Notes: generated by a model not told the origin, from the letters alone. A stretch of DNA of 64,000 nucleotides from Glycomyces lechevalierae (GCF_027622945.1 NZ_JAPZVQ010000008.1:138040-202039), one strand, 5' to 3'. Shown: positions 35,153 through 45,526, counted from the first letter of the stretch. Translations and numbers: made by a program.

Positions 35153-36234
35153 TACACCAGATCGGTTCTATTGGCCTGCTTGAGTTCCTCGACCAGGCCC
35201 TTGACCTCCTGGGCCCGGTCGCGGGGGCACACCAGGAGCGCGTCCGGGGTGTCCACGATGATGAGGTCGTCCACGCCGACCGTGGCGACGAGCCGCCCGG
35301 CGGCCGGCACGACCACGTTCCGCTTCGACTCGGTCAGCAGCGCCTCGCCCGAGCCGCGCAGGATCACGTTGCCCACCTTGTCGTTGGCGGGGAGGACCTG
35401 GCCGAGCGTGTCGTAGTCGCCCACATCGTGCCACTCGAAATCGCCCGGGACGACGCCGACCTTCCCGGCGGCGGCCGCGGGCTCCATGACGGCGTAGTCG
35501 ATCGAGATCTTCTCGAGGGTCGGCCAGAGCTGCGCGAACAGCGCCTCGCGGCGGTTGGAGTCCCACGCGGCCGCGAGGGTGCGCACCGCGTCGTGCAGCG
35601 CGGGGCGGTGGCGCTTGAGCTCGGCGAGGTAGACGTCGACGCGCCACACGAACATGCCGGCGTTCCACAGGTAGTTCCCGGCCGAGACGTACTCGACCGC
35701 CGAGACCTGGTCGGGCTTCTCCACGAACGCCCCGAGCTGGTAGCCGGGGCCGACCGGCGGGCCGAGCCGCAGGTAGCCGAAGCCGGTGTCCGGGCCAGTG
35801 GGGGTGATGCCGATGGTCATGAGCAGGCCCGTGGAGGCCAGCTCCATCGCCTTCTGCACGGTCTTCGCGAACGCCTCGCCGTCGAGCACGAGGTGGTCGG
35901 CGGCGAAGGAGCCCATGATCGCGGTCGGCTCGCGCTCGGCGATCACCGCGGCGGCGAGGCTGATCGCGGCCGCGGAGTCGCGCGGGGAGGGCTCGACGAG
36001 GATGTTGTCGCCCGGCACCTCGGGGAGCTGGCGGGCCACGTCGACGGCGTGCGCGGCCCCGGTGACGACGTAAACGTGGTCGGGGTCGGACAGCAGCCGG
36101 GCCCGCTCGACGGTCGATTGCAGCAACGACGAATCCGTGCCGGTCAATGGCAGCAGGAACTTGGGTCGTTGCGCGCGAGACAGGGGCCAGAGCCGAGTTC
36201 CGGAACCGCCCGCGGGGACCACCGCGTGAAGCAT
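35152..36234 (-). CDS. manC: mannose-1-phosphate guanylyltransferase (GDP-mannose pyrophosphorylase)
   Basis: This is a 360-residue nucleotidyltransferase. The N-terminal signature VVPAGGSGTRLWPLSR is present, with GSFAADHLV, the sugar-binding FVEKPD, and the NAGMFVW motif. It converts mannose-1-P and GTP to GDP-mannose, completing the ManA-ManB-ManC route encoded in this region. No C-terminal isomerase domain is fused. The ATG at 36234 (MLHAVVPAGG) is clear. A 188-bp divergent gap to the alpha-galactosidase gene should carry promoters. Confidence 0.93.
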   Translation of the reverse strand: MLHAVVPAGGSGTRLWPLSRAQRPKFLLPLTGTDSSLLQSTVERARLLSDPDHVYVVTGAAHAVDVARQLPEVPGDNILVEPSPRDSAAAISLAAAVIAEREPTAIMGSFAADHLVLDGEAFAKTVQKAMELASTGLLMTIGITPTGPDTGFGYLRLGPPVGPGYQLGAFVEKPDQVSAVEYVSAGNYLWNAGMFVWRVDVYLAELKRHRPALHDAVRTLAAAWDSNRREALFAQLWPTLEKISIDYAVMEPAAAAGKVGVVPGDFEWHDVGDYDTLGQVLPANDKVGNVILRGSGEALLTESKRNVVVPAAGRLVATVGVDDLIIVDTPDALLVCPRDRAQEVKGLVEELKQANRTDLV

Positions 36235-36422
36235 GCCAATAGTCTTGCATGCCGCTCCCACGTGCCCGTTCACCACCTGCGGCGGGCCCGGTGCGGTGAC
36301 ACGGCGGTTGCGAGGGCGTGAAGAACGCGGCAACTCCGCGTCTTCTCGAGTAGTGATACCGGTTTCTATAGGCGGCGGCCGCCGGGGCAGACTGGACCCG
36401 ATCTGATTCTGAGGAGACAGCA

Positions 36423-38495
36423 ATGCCCATCCGTTTCGACGAAGCCGCCCTCGCCTGGCACCTCACCGGGCCCGGCCTCTCCTACGTCGTCGGCCTCCAG
36501 GACGGCCTGCCCCGCCAGCTGCACTGGGGCCCCGCGGTCCCCGACGAGGCCGTCCCCACCCTCGCGGTCGCATGGCGCGAGGCCTACTCGTGGGACGACC
36601 GCCTGCACACCGGCGCCGAACTCCTCGGCGAGCTCGGGCCGCAGTTCGCGACCCCGTCCCTGCAGCTGCGCCACCCGGACGGCGCCAAGGGCTTCGCATG
36701 GCACTACGCCGACCACACGATCGATGACGATCACCTGGCGATCCGGTTCACCGACCGGGACCTGGCGCTGACCCTGCACTACCGGCTCTGGGACACCGGC
36801 GTGCTCGACCGCTGGGCCTCCCTCGAGGCCGCGGCCCCGGTCGAACTCACCCGCTTCGACTCCGCCGCCTGGACCCTCCCGCACTGGGGCGACTACCGGC
36901 TCTCCCACCTCAGCGGCGAATGGGCCGCCGAATGGCAGCTCCGCCGCGTCACGCTCCCCGTCGGCGAGACCGCACTCGGCACCCGGCGCGGGCTCACCGG
37001 CCACCAGTCGAACCCCTGGACCGCCGTCGACGACGGCACCGCCACCGAGACCGCCGGGACCGTCTACTCCACGAACCTCGCCTGGTCCGGCTCCTGGCGG
37101 GTCCTGCTGCGCCGCTCCGCCCAGGGCCGCGTGTCGATCACCGGCGGCGCCGGGCACGAAGGCCTGCGCTGGACCCTCCGCGCCGGCGAGACCTGGACGA
37201 CGCCCGTCTACTCCGGGCTGTTCACCGACGCCGGCTTCGGCGGCGCCTCGCGCGCCTGGCACGAGCACCTGCGCCGCCATGTGATGCCCACCCCCGAAGA
37301 GGACGCGCCCGTCCTCTTCAACTCCTGGGAGGCCGTCGCCTTCGACGTGGCCGAGGAGCAGCAGCTGCCGCTCGTCGAACTGGCCGCGCGCATCGGCTGC
37401 GAGCAGTTCGTCGTCGACGACGGCTGGTTCGGGCAGCGCGTCACCGACGACGCCGGGCTCGGCGACTGGCACCCCAACCCCGACCGGTTCCCCAAAGGCC
37501 TCGGGCCGCTCATCGACGCGGTGCACGCCACCGGCATGAAGTTCGGCATCTGGGTCGAACCCGAGATGGTCAACCCCGACTCCGACCTCTACCGCGCCCA
37601 CCCCGACTGGGTCCTGCACCAGGCCGGGCGCGACCGCACCGAGCTCCGGCAGCAGCTCGTGCTCGACTACGGCCGCCCCGAAGTCGCCGCCTGGGCCTAC
37701 GCCTGGCTCGACGACCTGTTGAGCGGCAACGACATCGACTACGTCAAATGGGACCACAACCGGCCCTGGACCGAGGTCGGCCGCCCCGGCGACGCCGACC
37801 CCGACCGGGCCTGGTTCGAGCACGTCGAAGCCGTCTACTCCATCAAGGAGCGCCTGCGCGCCGCGCACCCGAACGTGCGCATCGAAGGCTGCGCGGGCGG
37901 CGGCGGCCGCGTCGACCCCGGCATGCTCCGCTACGTCGACCAGGTCTGGACCTCGGACAACACCGACGCCGGCGACCGCGTCGCCATCCAGTACGGCTTC
38001 AGCCAGGCGTATCCGGCGCGCGCCATGGACACCTGGATCACCGACGAGCCCAGCGGCTTCAACCAGCGCACCACCTCGCTCCGATTCCGCTTCCAGGTCG
38101 CCAGCGCGGGCGTGCTCGCGGTGGGCGGCAACCTCACCGAATGGACTGAGGCCGAACTCGAGGAGGCCGCCGAGCATGTGGTGCAGTACAAGCGGCTGCG
38201 GCCGGTCGTGCAGCACGGCGTGCAGTACCGCCTCGGCGACCCGGAGGCTTCGGCGCTCACCGGCGTCCAGTACGTGCACGGCGACCGGATCGCGGTGCTG
38301 GGCTTCAAGACACCCTGGCACTGCAACCGGCCGCTGGCGCCGCTGCGGCCCGAGGGGATCGCGGCCGACTCGCGCTGGCAGGACGAGGACACCGGCGAAA
38401 TCCATTGGGGAGCGACACTGAACGTGCTCGGTCTGCCACTCCGATTCACGGGTGCGGACTGGGACTCGGCGATCATGCGACTGCGGAGAGTCTAA
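36423..38495 (+). CDS. alpha-galactosidase, GH36 family
   Basis: This is a 690-residue cytoplasmic glycosidase. The N-terminal beta-sandwich is followed by a TIM barrel with the nucleophile Asp444 in YVKWDHNR and the probable acid/base Asp512 in TSDNTDAGDR. The motifs VVDDGWFGQR and GIWVEPEMVNPDSDLY are typical of GH36. It releases alpha-linked galactose from melibiose and raffinose-type sugars. GGAG lies 8 nt before the ATG. No transporter is adjacent, so the sugar must come in by other loci. Confidence 0.94.
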   Translation: MPIRFDEAALAWHLTGPGLSYVVGLQDGLPRQLHWGPAVPDEAVPTLAVAWREAYSWDDRLHTGAELLGELGPQFATPSLQLRHPDGAKGFAWHYADHTIDDDHLAIRFTDRDLALTLHYRLWDTGVLDRWASLEAAAPVELTRFDSAAWTLPHWGDYRLSHLSGEWAAEWQLRRVTLPVGETALGTRRGLTGHQSNPWTAVDDGTATETAGTVYSTNLAWSGSWRVLLRRSAQGRVSITGGAGHEGLRWTLRAGETWTTPVYSGLFTDAGFGGASRAWHEHLRRHVMPTPEEDAPVLFNSWEAVAFDVAEEQQLPLVELAARIGCEQFVVDDGWFGQRVTDDAGLGDWHPNPDRFPKGLGPLIDAVHATGMKFGIWVEPEMVNPDSDLYRAHPDWVLHQAGRDRTELRQQLVLDYGRPEVAAWAYAWLDDLLSGNDIDYVKWDHNRPWTEVGRPGDADPDRAWFEHVEAVYSIKERLRAAHPNVRIEGCAGGGGRVDPGMLRYVDQVWTSDNTDAGDRVAIQYGFSQAYPARAMDTWITDEPSGFNQRTTSLRFRFQVASAGVLAVGGNLTEWTEAELEEAAEHVVQYKRLRPVVQHGVQYRLGDPEASALTGVQYVHGDRIAVLGFKTPWHCNRPLAPLRPEGIAADSRWQDEDTGEIHWGATLNVLGLPLRFTGADWDSAIMRLRRV

Positions 38496-38685
38496 TAACG
38501 ACTCCATTGCGTCATTTTCATTGGAATGAACACGATCTGTAATCGTCCTGGTCCGAACGGTTGCAGTGACCAGTATCTCGCGTATCGACCGGTTGACCAC
38601 CGTTATGCGATTTGCGCCGTTGCCATAGACTCCAGGCTGTTCCGCCCGAACAACCCGATCGATCGATTTCAATAGGAGTTACCCC

Positions 38686-39108
38686 GTGGCTTACCCGCCC
38701 GCCCCGGCCCCCATGCAGCAGCCCGTCCCCGTCAAGCAGGGCAACGGCTTCGGCGTGACCGCCCTCGTGCTCGGCATCATCGGCCTCGTCTTTGCCGTGA
38801 TCCCCGTCGTCAACGTCTTCACCGCGATCCCGCTCGGCGTGCTCGCCCTCATCTTCGGCATCATCGGGGTCGTCAAGGCCGGCTCGCGCGGCGGCAAGGG
38901 CAAGGGCACCGGTGGTACCGGTCTCGTGCTCGGCATCCTCGCCATCGGCGTTGCCATCGCGATGAACGCCCTGGTCTTCAATGCTGTCAAGGACGAAGCC
39001 GACAAGATCGAGCAGGACACCATCCAGGACTGCGTCGACTCGGGCTACGGCACCGAGGCGGAGTGCCAGCAGCTCTGGGACGACGCCGAGGACTTCGAGG
39101 TCGAGTAG
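38686..39108 (+). CDS. DUF4190 small membrane protein
   Basis: This is a 140-residue protein with a Pro/Gln-rich cytoplasmic start (YPPAPAPMQQPVPV) and three glycine-rich membrane helices at about residues 24-42, 45-64 and 79-98, the last two separated by SRGGKGKG. An acidic C-terminal tail has two cysteines (QDCVDSGYGTEAECQQ). It matches DUF4190 proteins. AGGAG precedes the GTG start. A clean terminator follows 15 nt after the stop. Confidence 0.88.
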   Translation: MAYPPAPAPMQQPVPVKQGNGFGVTALVLGIIGLVFAVIPVVNVFTAIPLGVLALIFGIIGVVKAGSRGGKGKGTGGTGLVLGILAIGVAIAMNALVFNAVKDEADKIEQDTIQDCVDSGYGTEAECQQLWDDAEDFEVE

Positions 39109-39123
39109 CCTCGAGTACTGCAA

Positions 39124-39153
39124 AAGGGCCGCAGCGGTTACGCTGCGGCCCTT
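39124..39153. terminator. terminator between DUF4190 gene and nucS
   Basis: A perfect 13-bp stem (AAGGGCCGCAGCG and its complement) with a GTTA loop is preceded by AAAA. It sits between convergent genes and can act in both directions; the T tract is better on the nucS (minus) side. Confidence 0.9.
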
Positions 39154-39163
39154 CGCCGTTCGT

Positions 39164-39829
39164 CTAGAAAAGCCTCGGCTGGCTCTCGTCGATCGCCCCG
39201 CGCAGGTCGTCGTAGTCCAGTACGACGCAGCGGATGCCGCGGTCCTCGGCGAGGACGCGGGCCTGGGGCTTGATGGCCTGGGCGGCGAAGACGCCGTCGA
39301 CCGGGGCGAGGAGCGGGTCGCGGTTGAGCAGCTCCAGGTACCGGGTCAACTGCTCGACGCCGTCGATCTCGCCGCGCCGCTTGATCTCGACGGCCACGTG
39401 CTTCCCGTCCGAGTCGCGGCACATGAGGTCCACCGGCCCGATCGCGGTCGGGTACTCGCGGCGCACCAGCGACCAGCCCTTCCCGAGCGGCGCCGTGTCG
39501 GCGGCCAGCAGCTCCTGCAGGTGCGCCTCGACGCCGTCCTTCTGCAGTCCGGGGTCGATCCCGAGCTCATGGCTCGAGTCGTGGAAGACCTCTTCGATGC
39601 TGATCTTCAGCTGGTCCCCGGTCTTCTTCGAGGTCACGGTCCACTCCGTGGCCCCCTCGACGACCGTGCACGGCGGCGTCATCCAGTTGAGCGGCTTGTA
39701 CGACCCCCCATCGGCGTGCACCAGCACGCTCCCGTCCGCTTTCCATATTAGCAAACGGGTAGCCATGGGCAAATGGGCAGAAAGCCGACCTGTGTAATCA
39801 ACCTGGCACCGTGCCACCAACAAACGCAT
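39164..39829 (-). CDS. nucS: endonuclease NucS (mismatch-specific)
   Basis: This is a 221-residue nuclease with normal ends: [16 protein letters not shown] at the start and the catalytic domain with [21 protein letters not shown] and YDDLRG near the C-terminus. NucS is the archaeal/actinobacterial non-canonical mismatch-repair nuclease; loss gives a mutator phenotype. The first 33 codons lie in a 109-bp segment (39731-39839) repeated exactly at 43288 and in diverged form near 60788. The present 5' end and upstream region therefore appear to come from an integrated element, with the host original left at 60.8 kb. Confidence 0.93.
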   Translation of the reverse strand: MRLLVARCQVDYTGRLSAHLPMATRLLIWKADGSVLVHADGGSYKPLNWMTPPCTVVEGATEWTVTSKKTGDQLKISIEEVFHDSSHELGIDPGLQKDGVEAHLQELLAADTAPLGKGWSLVRREYPTAIGPVDLMCRDSDGKHVAVEIKRRGEIDGVEQLTRYLELLNRDPLLAPVDGVFAAQAIKPQARVLAEDRGIRCVVLDYDDLRGAIDESQPRLF

Positions 39830-39839
39830 GCCCAGCACC
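39731..39839. repeat. nucS 5'-end direct repeat, copy 1
   Basis: This 109-bp segment is identical to 43288-43396 and similar to about 60784-60891. It contains the nucS start codon (39829) and codons to Gly33/Ser34. The sequence left of it is host nucS body; the sequence right of it is element DNA. Confidence 0.9.
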
Positions 39840-39913
39840 CTACCGGCAGCTCTGCGGCAAGGACCGCGCGTGCAACCGTCTGTGCGGTATGACGGGTCTA
39901 GGGTCGCGAACGA

Positions 39914-42900
39914 ATGTCACACCTGTCTCATAGCCTTACTCCTATGAAGAGAGTGAACCCCTCCGCCCCTCGCCAGCTGCCCGATGAAGACCTGCTTGAG
40001 CTGCCCAAATCCTGGAAGCAACACACCTTCGACTGGCCCGGCCGTGGAGCGCCTCGGCCGGTCGAGATCAAGGAAGACGCCCCGGCCGAACTCAACAAAC
40101 GATTCACCGAGGGGGCCCGGTATCTCGAGTACGCGTTCCGTGCGCTCCCCGATCCCTCCCTCGAAGCGCCCATTCGCGCTGGTATCGCCGGAGAACCGGA
40201 CCCACTCGGAGCCGCGCTGGCATTGAAGCTGCTGGATTGGGTGGATGCTTCTCGCGACAACCGGGAGCTCGCCCGCGATGCCTGGATCGCACAGTACGGA
40301 ATCGGCTTCACTGTAAAAGCCGCGGTCGAACTGTTGAGTACCAGCGTTACCTGGCTGCATCCTCGGATCGTCTCTCGGCAACAGGTCCGAATCGGGCCGA
40401 TGCATATCGCGCACTTGGCAGGGACTTGGGGAGTCGCCAGCTGGATCAGCCCCATCCGGTCGTTGCTGGCTGCGCTCGACTCTTCGGCGTACGCGGAGGT
40501 TGTTGCCTCGGTCGGTGGCATGCGATCGGATGATTCGAAACGATTTGCCAGCGCCATGCTGATCCCGGACCAGGAATCCTGGGTAGAGGAGGCTTGTCTG
40601 CTCCATGCATCGCACGGCCCGCTGAACGTCGGCAAGGATGCCCTGTGGTCCTGCGTGTCGAGGCGGGAACACCTCGAAGCCAGCGGCGCATCAATGATCG
40701 ATGCCTATCAGTGCGAGGTGGGGACGGTGGTCCGTCTCGTGGATGCGCTGGGAGTCGAGGCGCTTCCGGTCCTGGTGAAGTCCCTTGGCAGCCGGTCGGT
40801 CAAGCGTCCTGAGGTAGCACGGGCGATGGTTGACGCGCTCGGAATCCTGCCTTCTGACCCGGCGATCGAATACCTTCTCGAACGTAGTGGCGAAGCGCGG
40901 CCGATGGCTGCGGCGCGTGCCGCAGCGAAGCGCTTCCCGGTCCGGACCCTGCGAGCGATCGCCTCGGTGTCGGAGGCGTCTACTGGTCCTGCCAAGTCCA
41001 GGCTTGCCGGAATCTCGCAGTCGAACGCCCTGATACAGCAGGCTGTTGCGATGCTCGACGAAGTCGATCGCCAGGCGATCGAGCAGCTTCAGGCGATGTC
41101 AGCGGGGGTTCCGGTGGCTGATCCATCGACACTGCCGGAGCGCTTCACATCGCCGCCTTGGGCGGCTTTCGTGAACCGAGCAACACCGACCCCGCTTGCT
41201 GGACTTTCTGCACCCCCATTGAACGAACTGCGTTGGAACGAAGGCGAACAGGAGGCCTTCCAGGTCCTTGCCGATGGCGAGAACCACGTCGCCCACCAGG
41301 GGTTCTGGGAACGTTCGATGCCTGACGGCCCGCGAGCTGATCACCCCTGGCTCCCGGAGTTCCTCGCTTACGCCTCCGAAGAACTGGTCGGATCAGCGCT
41401 CGACCAATGGGATGGTGGGGCTCGCTCGGCCTCGGTTTCCACGGTGAAGGCGATCCTCGGCCGGCACTCGCTAGCCGCGATCGACCGTGTCATGCAGAAC
41501 GTCCGGTCGAAGAAGGACTTCCGTCCCGCCATGCTTCCCATCGTGAACATCGATGCGGCGAGGACTGCAGCTGACAGCATGACGCGGTCGCAGAGCGACC
41601 GCGCCGTTGCATTGGCCTGGCTCGACAGGCATCCCGACGCTGCGGCCGCGCTCCTCATCCCGGACGCGTTCGGTCCAGACGCGAAGCTGCGCGGGCCCGC
41701 TGTCAAAGCGCTGCGGTACCTGGCCGAGTCAAACCGGGAAATCCTGGACACCCAGGCGAACCAGTACGGCGTGTCTGCTGCGGAGGCGGTTCGAGCGCTG
41801 ATCGAGCCTGATCCGTTCGACCCGAAGCTCGACAGCCTTCCGCGTATCGGCACATGGGCTGATCCGCATTCGCTGCCACAGGTGCTGCTCGCAGGCGGTG
41901 CTGCCGCGTTGCCCACGGATGCAGTCAAGACACTGATGATCGCGCTGGCGATCGACGGGCTTGAGGGCCCCTATCGGGGGGTCGACGTGCTCGTTCGCGA
42001 ATGCGATGCGGCTGGACTCACCGCGTTCTCGTGGGCCCTGTACGAGCTGTGGACCGCCGCGGGCTGCCCCTCCAAGGACGTCTGGGCCATGACGCAGTTG
42101 GCGAGGTTCGCCGACGAGCGCACGGTGCGACGTCTCGCTGCGCTCATCTGCGAATGGCCCGCGAAGGGGCAAAGCACCAAAGCCGTCAGGGGCGTCGAGA
42201 TTCTTGGCGCCATTGGGACCGAGGCGGCGCTCTGGGCGGTACGGGGGATTGCCGAGGAAACGAAATTCAAGGCGCTCAAGAAAGCGGCCGCCGATCAGAT
42301 CGACGCGATCGCGCAGCGGCTCGGTCTCGATCGCGAACAGCTCGCCGACCGTCTCGTCCCGGACTTCGGCCTGGATGCGGCTACACCGCTCGTCCTCGAC
42401 TATGGTCCCCGCTCCTTCACCGTCAAGTTCGACGAGCAGCTGCGGCCCTACGCGGTCGAGGACTCCGGGAAACGTCGCGCCAATCTGCCGAAGCCCGGCG
42501 CAAAGGACGACCTCGACCTCGCCCAGCCGGCGTACGAGCGATTCACCACGATGCGCAAGGACCTCAAAAAAGTCGCGGTGGAGCAGGTTCGCCGCCTCGA
42601 ATCAGCGATGGTCCACGGCCGCAACTGGACCGGCGATGAGTTCCAGACGTACTTGGTCGGTCATCCGTTGCTGTGGCACCTGACGGGCCGCCTGGTCTGG
42701 CAGGCCGATTCTGGTTCAGGATGGACCTCGTTCCGCCTCGCAGAGGACCGCACTCTTGCTGATCTCGAAGACGAGCCGATGGCCCTGCCTGGCGAAGCCG
42801 TCGTCCGACTCGCGCACCCGGCCACCTTGGGCGATGAAGTCGAGCAGTGGGCCGCGGTCCTTGCCGACTACGAGACCCTCCAACCGTTCGATCAGCTCGG

Positions 42901-43252
42901 ACGCCCTGCGCTTTCACTGACCGAGGAAGAGCGGCTGTCTGGGCGGCTGAGCCGATTCGAGGGCCAGGCAGTGGACGGCGGCCCTCTGATGGGGCTTCTC
43001 AAACGCGGCTGGCGGTATGGCGACCCCGACCCCAGAGGAAGCCGACGGAGCATCTACTTCGAGTTCCCCGAAGGCGGGTTCATTGCACTGGAGACCGAAC
43101 CGTCGTTCTATCCGTCCTACCGCCCGGACGACAACCTCACCCTGGACCACGTCGAGTTGGCTCTGCCAACTCCGAACCACACGATCGATGCTGTCGCTAT
43201 GTCGGAGGCACTCATGGCAATCGCCAAGGTCGCACGGAACCCGCAGAGGTAA
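39914..43252 (+). CDS. DUF4132 protein
   Basis: This is a 1112-residue soluble protein. Most of it is helical, with HEAT-like stretches (for example [20 protein letters not shown]). The C-terminal quarter has the DUF4132 pattern: [21 protein letters not shown], then a [25 protein letters not shown] block and [24 protein letters not shown]4132 proteins are related to the MolR family and have no established activity. The ATG at 39914 is the longest start; an in-frame ATG at 39944 lacks a Shine-Dalgarno too. It is the only gene between two nucS-derived repeats, so it is mobile cargo. G+C is somewhat below the surrounding chromosome. Confidence 0.85.
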   Translation: MSHLSHSLTPMKRVNPSAPRQLPDEDLLELPKSWKQHTFDWPGRGAPRPVEIKEDAPAELNKRFTEGARYLEYAFRALPDPSLEAPIRAGIAGEPDPLGAALALKLLDWVDASRDNRELARDAWIAQYGIGFTVKAAVELLSTSVTWLHPRIVSRQQVRIGPMHIAHLAGTWGVASWISPIRSLLAALDSSAYAEVVASVGGMRSDDSKRFASAMLIPDQESWVEEACLLHASHGPLNVGKDALWSCVSRREHLEASGASMIDAYQCEVGTVVRLVDALGVEALPVLVKSLGSRSVKRPEVARAMVDALGILPSDPAIEYLLERSGEARPMAAARAAAKRFPVRTLRAIASVSEASTGPAKSRLAGISQSNALIQQAVAMLDEVDRQAIEQLQAMSAGVPVADPSTLPERFTSPPWAAFVNRATPTPLAGLSAPPLNELRWNEGEQEAFQVLADGENHVAHQGFWERSMPDGPRADHPWLPEFLAYASEELVGSALDQWDGGARSASVSTVKAILGRHSLAAIDRVMQNVRSKKDFRPAMLPIVNIDAARTAADSMTRSQSDRAVALAWLDRHPDAAAALLIPDAFGPDAKLRGPAVKALRYLAESNREILDTQANQYGVSAAEAVRALIEPDPFDPKLDSLPRIGTWADPHSLPQVLLAGGAAALPTDAVKTLMIALAIDGLEGPYRGVDVLVRECDAAGLTAFSWALYELWTAAGCPSKDVWAMTQLARFADERTVRRLAALICEWPAKGQSTKAVRGVEILGAIGTEAALWAVRGIAEETKFKALKKAAADQIDAIAQRLGLDREQLADRLVPDFGLDAATPLVLDYGPRSFTVKFDEQLRPYAVEDSGKRRANLPKPGAKDDLDLAQPAYERFTTMRKDLKKVAVEQVRRLESAMVHGRNWTGDEFQTYLVGHPLLWHLTGRLVWQADSGSGWTSFRLAEDRTLADLEDEPMALPGEAVVRLAHPATLGDEVEQWAAVLADYETLQPFDQLGRPALSLTEEERLSGRLSRFEGQAVDGGPLMGLLKRGWRYGDPDPRGSRRSIYFEFPEGGFIALETEPSFYPSYRPDDNLTLDHVELALPTPNHTIDAVAMSEALMAIAKVARNPQR

Positions 43253-43278
43253 CAACCGACTCAGGTGAGATTTGCGGA

Positions 43279-43386
43279 CTAACAAGACCCGTCCGCTTTC
43301 CATATTAGCAAACGGGTAGCCATGGGCAAATGGGCAGAAAGCCGACCTGTGTAATCAACCTGGCACCGTGCCACCAACAAACGCAT
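43279..43386 (-). pseudogene. nucS 5' fragment, internal copy
   Basis: From the ATG at 43386 the frame reads the first 33 residues of NucS exactly as in the complete gene, then Ser-Cys and a stop. It is cut at the same codon as the other junctions, as expected for an attachment-site junction between two integrated units. Confidence 0.88.
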
Positions 43387-43396
43387 GCCCAGCACC
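43288..43396. repeat. nucS 5'-end direct repeat, copy 2
   Basis: This is an exact 109-bp match to 39731-39839 in the same orientation. It marks the junction between the DUF4132 module and the larger element. Confidence 0.9.
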
Positions 43397-43447
43397 GTAC
43401 CTGTGCCACAGGCCTGCCCTTGACATGCCGCAGCTAGCCTGAGACCC

Positions 43448-43996
43448 GTGCATAAGGAGTTCGCGAGTGTGTGGGAGAAGTGTTGGCAGTTGGAGCTGCT
43501 CGCGACTCCGTACGAGTTGAAGCACCGCTATCGCGACCGGTGGGTGAGGTTCCACTGTCTGCCTGAGTCGAAGCGCTACGCCGAGAGCGAGTCAGAGACT
43601 GCCGTGATCCTCGACCGGTACAACTCCGTGCTCGATGAGCTGTTCGGCGGCGGTGAGGTGTGCGTGGTTCGTGCCGAGTACAGCGGCAGGAGAGCTCGGC
43701 GCGGACTGCAGAAAGCTTGGCGCACCACCGTCTACGACGTGGACCCCGAGTTCGGCCCCTCCCGCGCGGACCTATTTCTCACCCGCCATGTGTGGCAACG
43801 TGGCCTGCTCGACCCGAGACTCCGGAAGGTCGCCGATGACCGGGAACCTGGCGGCATCATCACCGATCCCGGTGCGCGCTGGCTCTTTCACCCGTACGAC
43901 GGTGGCATGGACGTCATCGCCCCGACAGCAGCGGACCGCGATGCGCTTCGAGACCGGCACCAGGACTGGTTGTCCAAGCACCCACAAGAGTTCTGA
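43448..43996 (+). CDS. DUF3885-like protein
   Basis: This is a 182-residue protein starting at GTG 43448 with TAGCCT just upstream, which suggests a leaderless transcript. It contains [33 protein letters not shown], a pattern of DUF3885 proteins, here read in two pieces as [13 protein letters not shown] and [15 protein letters not shown]. Function unknown; such proteins often sit among toxin-immunity or element cargo genes. Its first bases are duplicated at 45522-45560. Confidence 0.7.
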   Translation: MHKEFASVWEKCWQLELLATPYELKHRYRDRWVRFHCLPESKRYAESESETAVILDRYNSVLDELFGGGEVCVVRAEYSGRRARRGLQKAWRTTVYDVDPEFGPSRADLFLTRHVWQRGLLDPRLRKVADDREPGGIITDPGARWLFHPYDGGMDVIAPTAADRDALRDRHQDWLSKHPQEF

Positions 43997-44006
43997 GCCC
44001 AGTCGC

Positions 44007-44669
44007 TCAGTTGAGGCGTTCGAGCTGGGTGTGGTGTCGTAGTGCTTCGCCTTGTCGTGTGAGTCGCAGGGACTCTTCGAAGTCGGGGCCGGGTAGGCGG
44101 ATGCTGCGTAGTACGGGGTCGCTGGGGTAGCCGCGGAACGTTGTCGCCGGGGCACCGTGGTCGTCGGGGGTGTAACCGAAGCCGTCGAAGAAGGCCCAGC
44201 CTGTCCCGCTTTCCGGTGCGTAGCAGTAGACGTACTTGTGGATTCTGAAGCTCGGAGGTCCGAACGCCTTGACGATCTCGCTCAGATGGGCGTCTCTGCC
44301 GTTAAATGCGGAGTCGGCTGCAGCGAGCAGGGCGGACCAGGGTTCGTCCGGGAGGAGTCTGTCTACGGTGAGGTATCCGTAGCCGTGGAAGATCTCAGCA
44401 AAGAGTGAGGCGACCTCGCTGTGGAAGCGGGTGTCAGTGCCGAAGGCTTCCCGAAACAGCCCGGGGATGCCGCATGACCGGTACTTGTCCGACAGTCCGA
44501 GGTCGTCTCTGGTTGGCTCGGGGAGGCCGTCGAGGAAACGCAGGTCATCAAGCCGCAGTTTGCACATCGACTCGAAGTCCTGGTCATTGATGACGTACAA
44601 GCCGGGGCGGCGCAGCATCTGCGTGACCTGCTCGATAAGCCGGGTGCGCATGGCGGCTGCTTTGTCCAT
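44007..44669 (-). CDS. hypothetical protein
   Basis: This is a 220-residue soluble protein, ATG at 44669. The N-terminus is helical; the C-terminal half is aromatic-rich (GPPSFRIHKYVYCYAP, WAFFDGFGYTPDD) and ends in a charged helix (RLTRQGEALRHHTQLERLN). It is convergent with the DUF3885-like gene and divergent from the next. I do not recognise it. Confidence 0.65.
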   Translation of the reverse strand: MDKAAAMRTRLIEQVTQMLRRPGLYVINDQDFESMCKLRLDDLRFLDGLPEPTRDDLGLSDKYRSCGIPGLFREAFGTDTRFHSEVASLFAEIFHGYGYLTVDRLLPDEPWSALLAAADSAFNGRDAHLSEIVKAFGPPSFRIHKYVYCYAPESGTGWAFFDGFGYTPDDHGAPATTFRGYPSDPVLRSIRLPGPDFEESLRLTRQGEALRHHTQLERLN

Positions 44670-44671
44670 GG

Positions 44672-45001
44672 ATGCAGCGTAGTGCCGGATGCAAGACTTC
44701 GCGAGTGGAGGAAACGTTTGCGGCGCAGCTCGAATGGTGGGCCAACTCAACCATCTGCATGCGTTTCGACGTGTTGATCACGATCGAGGAGAGGAGCGCA
44801 GACCTGGCCGCTCGTGGTCGACTCGCCGACGATGCACTCGCTGACGGTGAAGCAGTAGAGATCTGGGATCTCCTGTGTGAGGCGAGCCCGTTCTTCCGGC
44901 TGGCCTTCGAGGATGGTTCCGCCTTTGAGGTTGTGCTGCGGGCAGGCAATCGGCCAGGCGAATTCACCGTGTCTGAATGTGGATCGGATTGTCTGCTGTG
45001 A
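44672..45001 (+). CDS. small hypothetical protein
   Basis: This is a 109-residue frame from ATG 44672; an in-frame GTG at 44705 gives a 98-residue product and is an alternative. The sequence is acidic with EEWD-like composition (ADGEAVEIWDLLCEASPFFRLAFEDGSAFEVVL), reminiscent of small immunity-type proteins. No family was recognised. It is divergent from the gene at 44669. Confidence 0.55.
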   Translation: MQRSAGCKTSRVEETFAAQLEWWANSTICMRFDVLITIEERSADLAARGRLADDALADGEAVEIWDLLCEASPFFRLAFEDGSAFEVVLRAGNRPGEFTVSECGSDCLL

Positions 45002-45156
45002 GCGGCCGACGATTCCCACGCGGCTTTCGACTTCGCGACCGGCAGTCAGCGAAACCGCCGTGTTCCCCGGCTGGTGGTCGCGAGTCAGTCGAAGAGCACG
45101 TCACTCTTCGTTCGATCTGGATGTGGAGGACCGAGCGCGCGCCTTCGTCTACTCCT

Positions 45157-45526
45157 ATGGAGCGCGAACGAACTCCGCAACTCGACCGGTACCGAGAGGA
45201 CTGGATCGGTGGCGGCGTGCCCTCGGAGTTCGTTGATCGGGCGATCGCGTTTCAAAGGTTGTGGGGTGGTCTCGTCCTGCCGCCGGGTCCGTTTTGTGAC
45301 GGTTGCTTACGGGTTCATGATCGGGCCCGATGGAGCGTTCGGGATCGCTGAGGTGCGTTGGGCGGCCCTGCACGCGTCGATTGAGGGCTGGATCGGGTCG
45401 CTCGCCCTTGCGCACGGTGCCTTCACCTACGCCGAGCAGGTCACCAAGTTCACCAGTAGCCGTGTTGATTCGGTCGACTTCACCGGTCTTGATCGGGTCG
45501 AGGAGGTCCTGCAGCGCCGTTGCTAG
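45157..45526 (+). pseudogene. decayed SMI1/KNR4-like or immunity-type gene
   Basis: Two frames join into one plausible protein. The first runs from ATG 45157 (QLDRYREDWIGGGVPSEFV and LWGGLVLPPGP); the second continues as YGFMIGPDGAFGIAEV, HASIEGWIGSLALAHGAF and DFTGLDRVEEVL. The frame changes near 45290-45300 and the middle seems shortened. I read it as a frameshifted and partly deleted gene. The exact family is uncertain. Confidence 0.6.

Larger units (their letters stand above)
39731..43287. mobile_element. integrase-less module flanked by nucS-derived att repeats
   Basis: This 3.56-kb segment is bounded by exact 109-bp direct repeats of the nucS 5' end and contains only a DUF4132 gene. 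It resembles a cis-mobilisable module: it has both attachment repeats but no recombinase, and abuts an element that has one. The crossover is expected within about 15 bp of 39730 and 43287. Confidence 0.65.

Noticed and set aside
36366..38672. 768-codon minus-strand frame opposite the alpha-galactosidase
   Set aside because: Low-complexity Val/Gly/Ala sequence without recognisable domain; the plus strand encodes a complete GH36 enzyme with catalytic residues.
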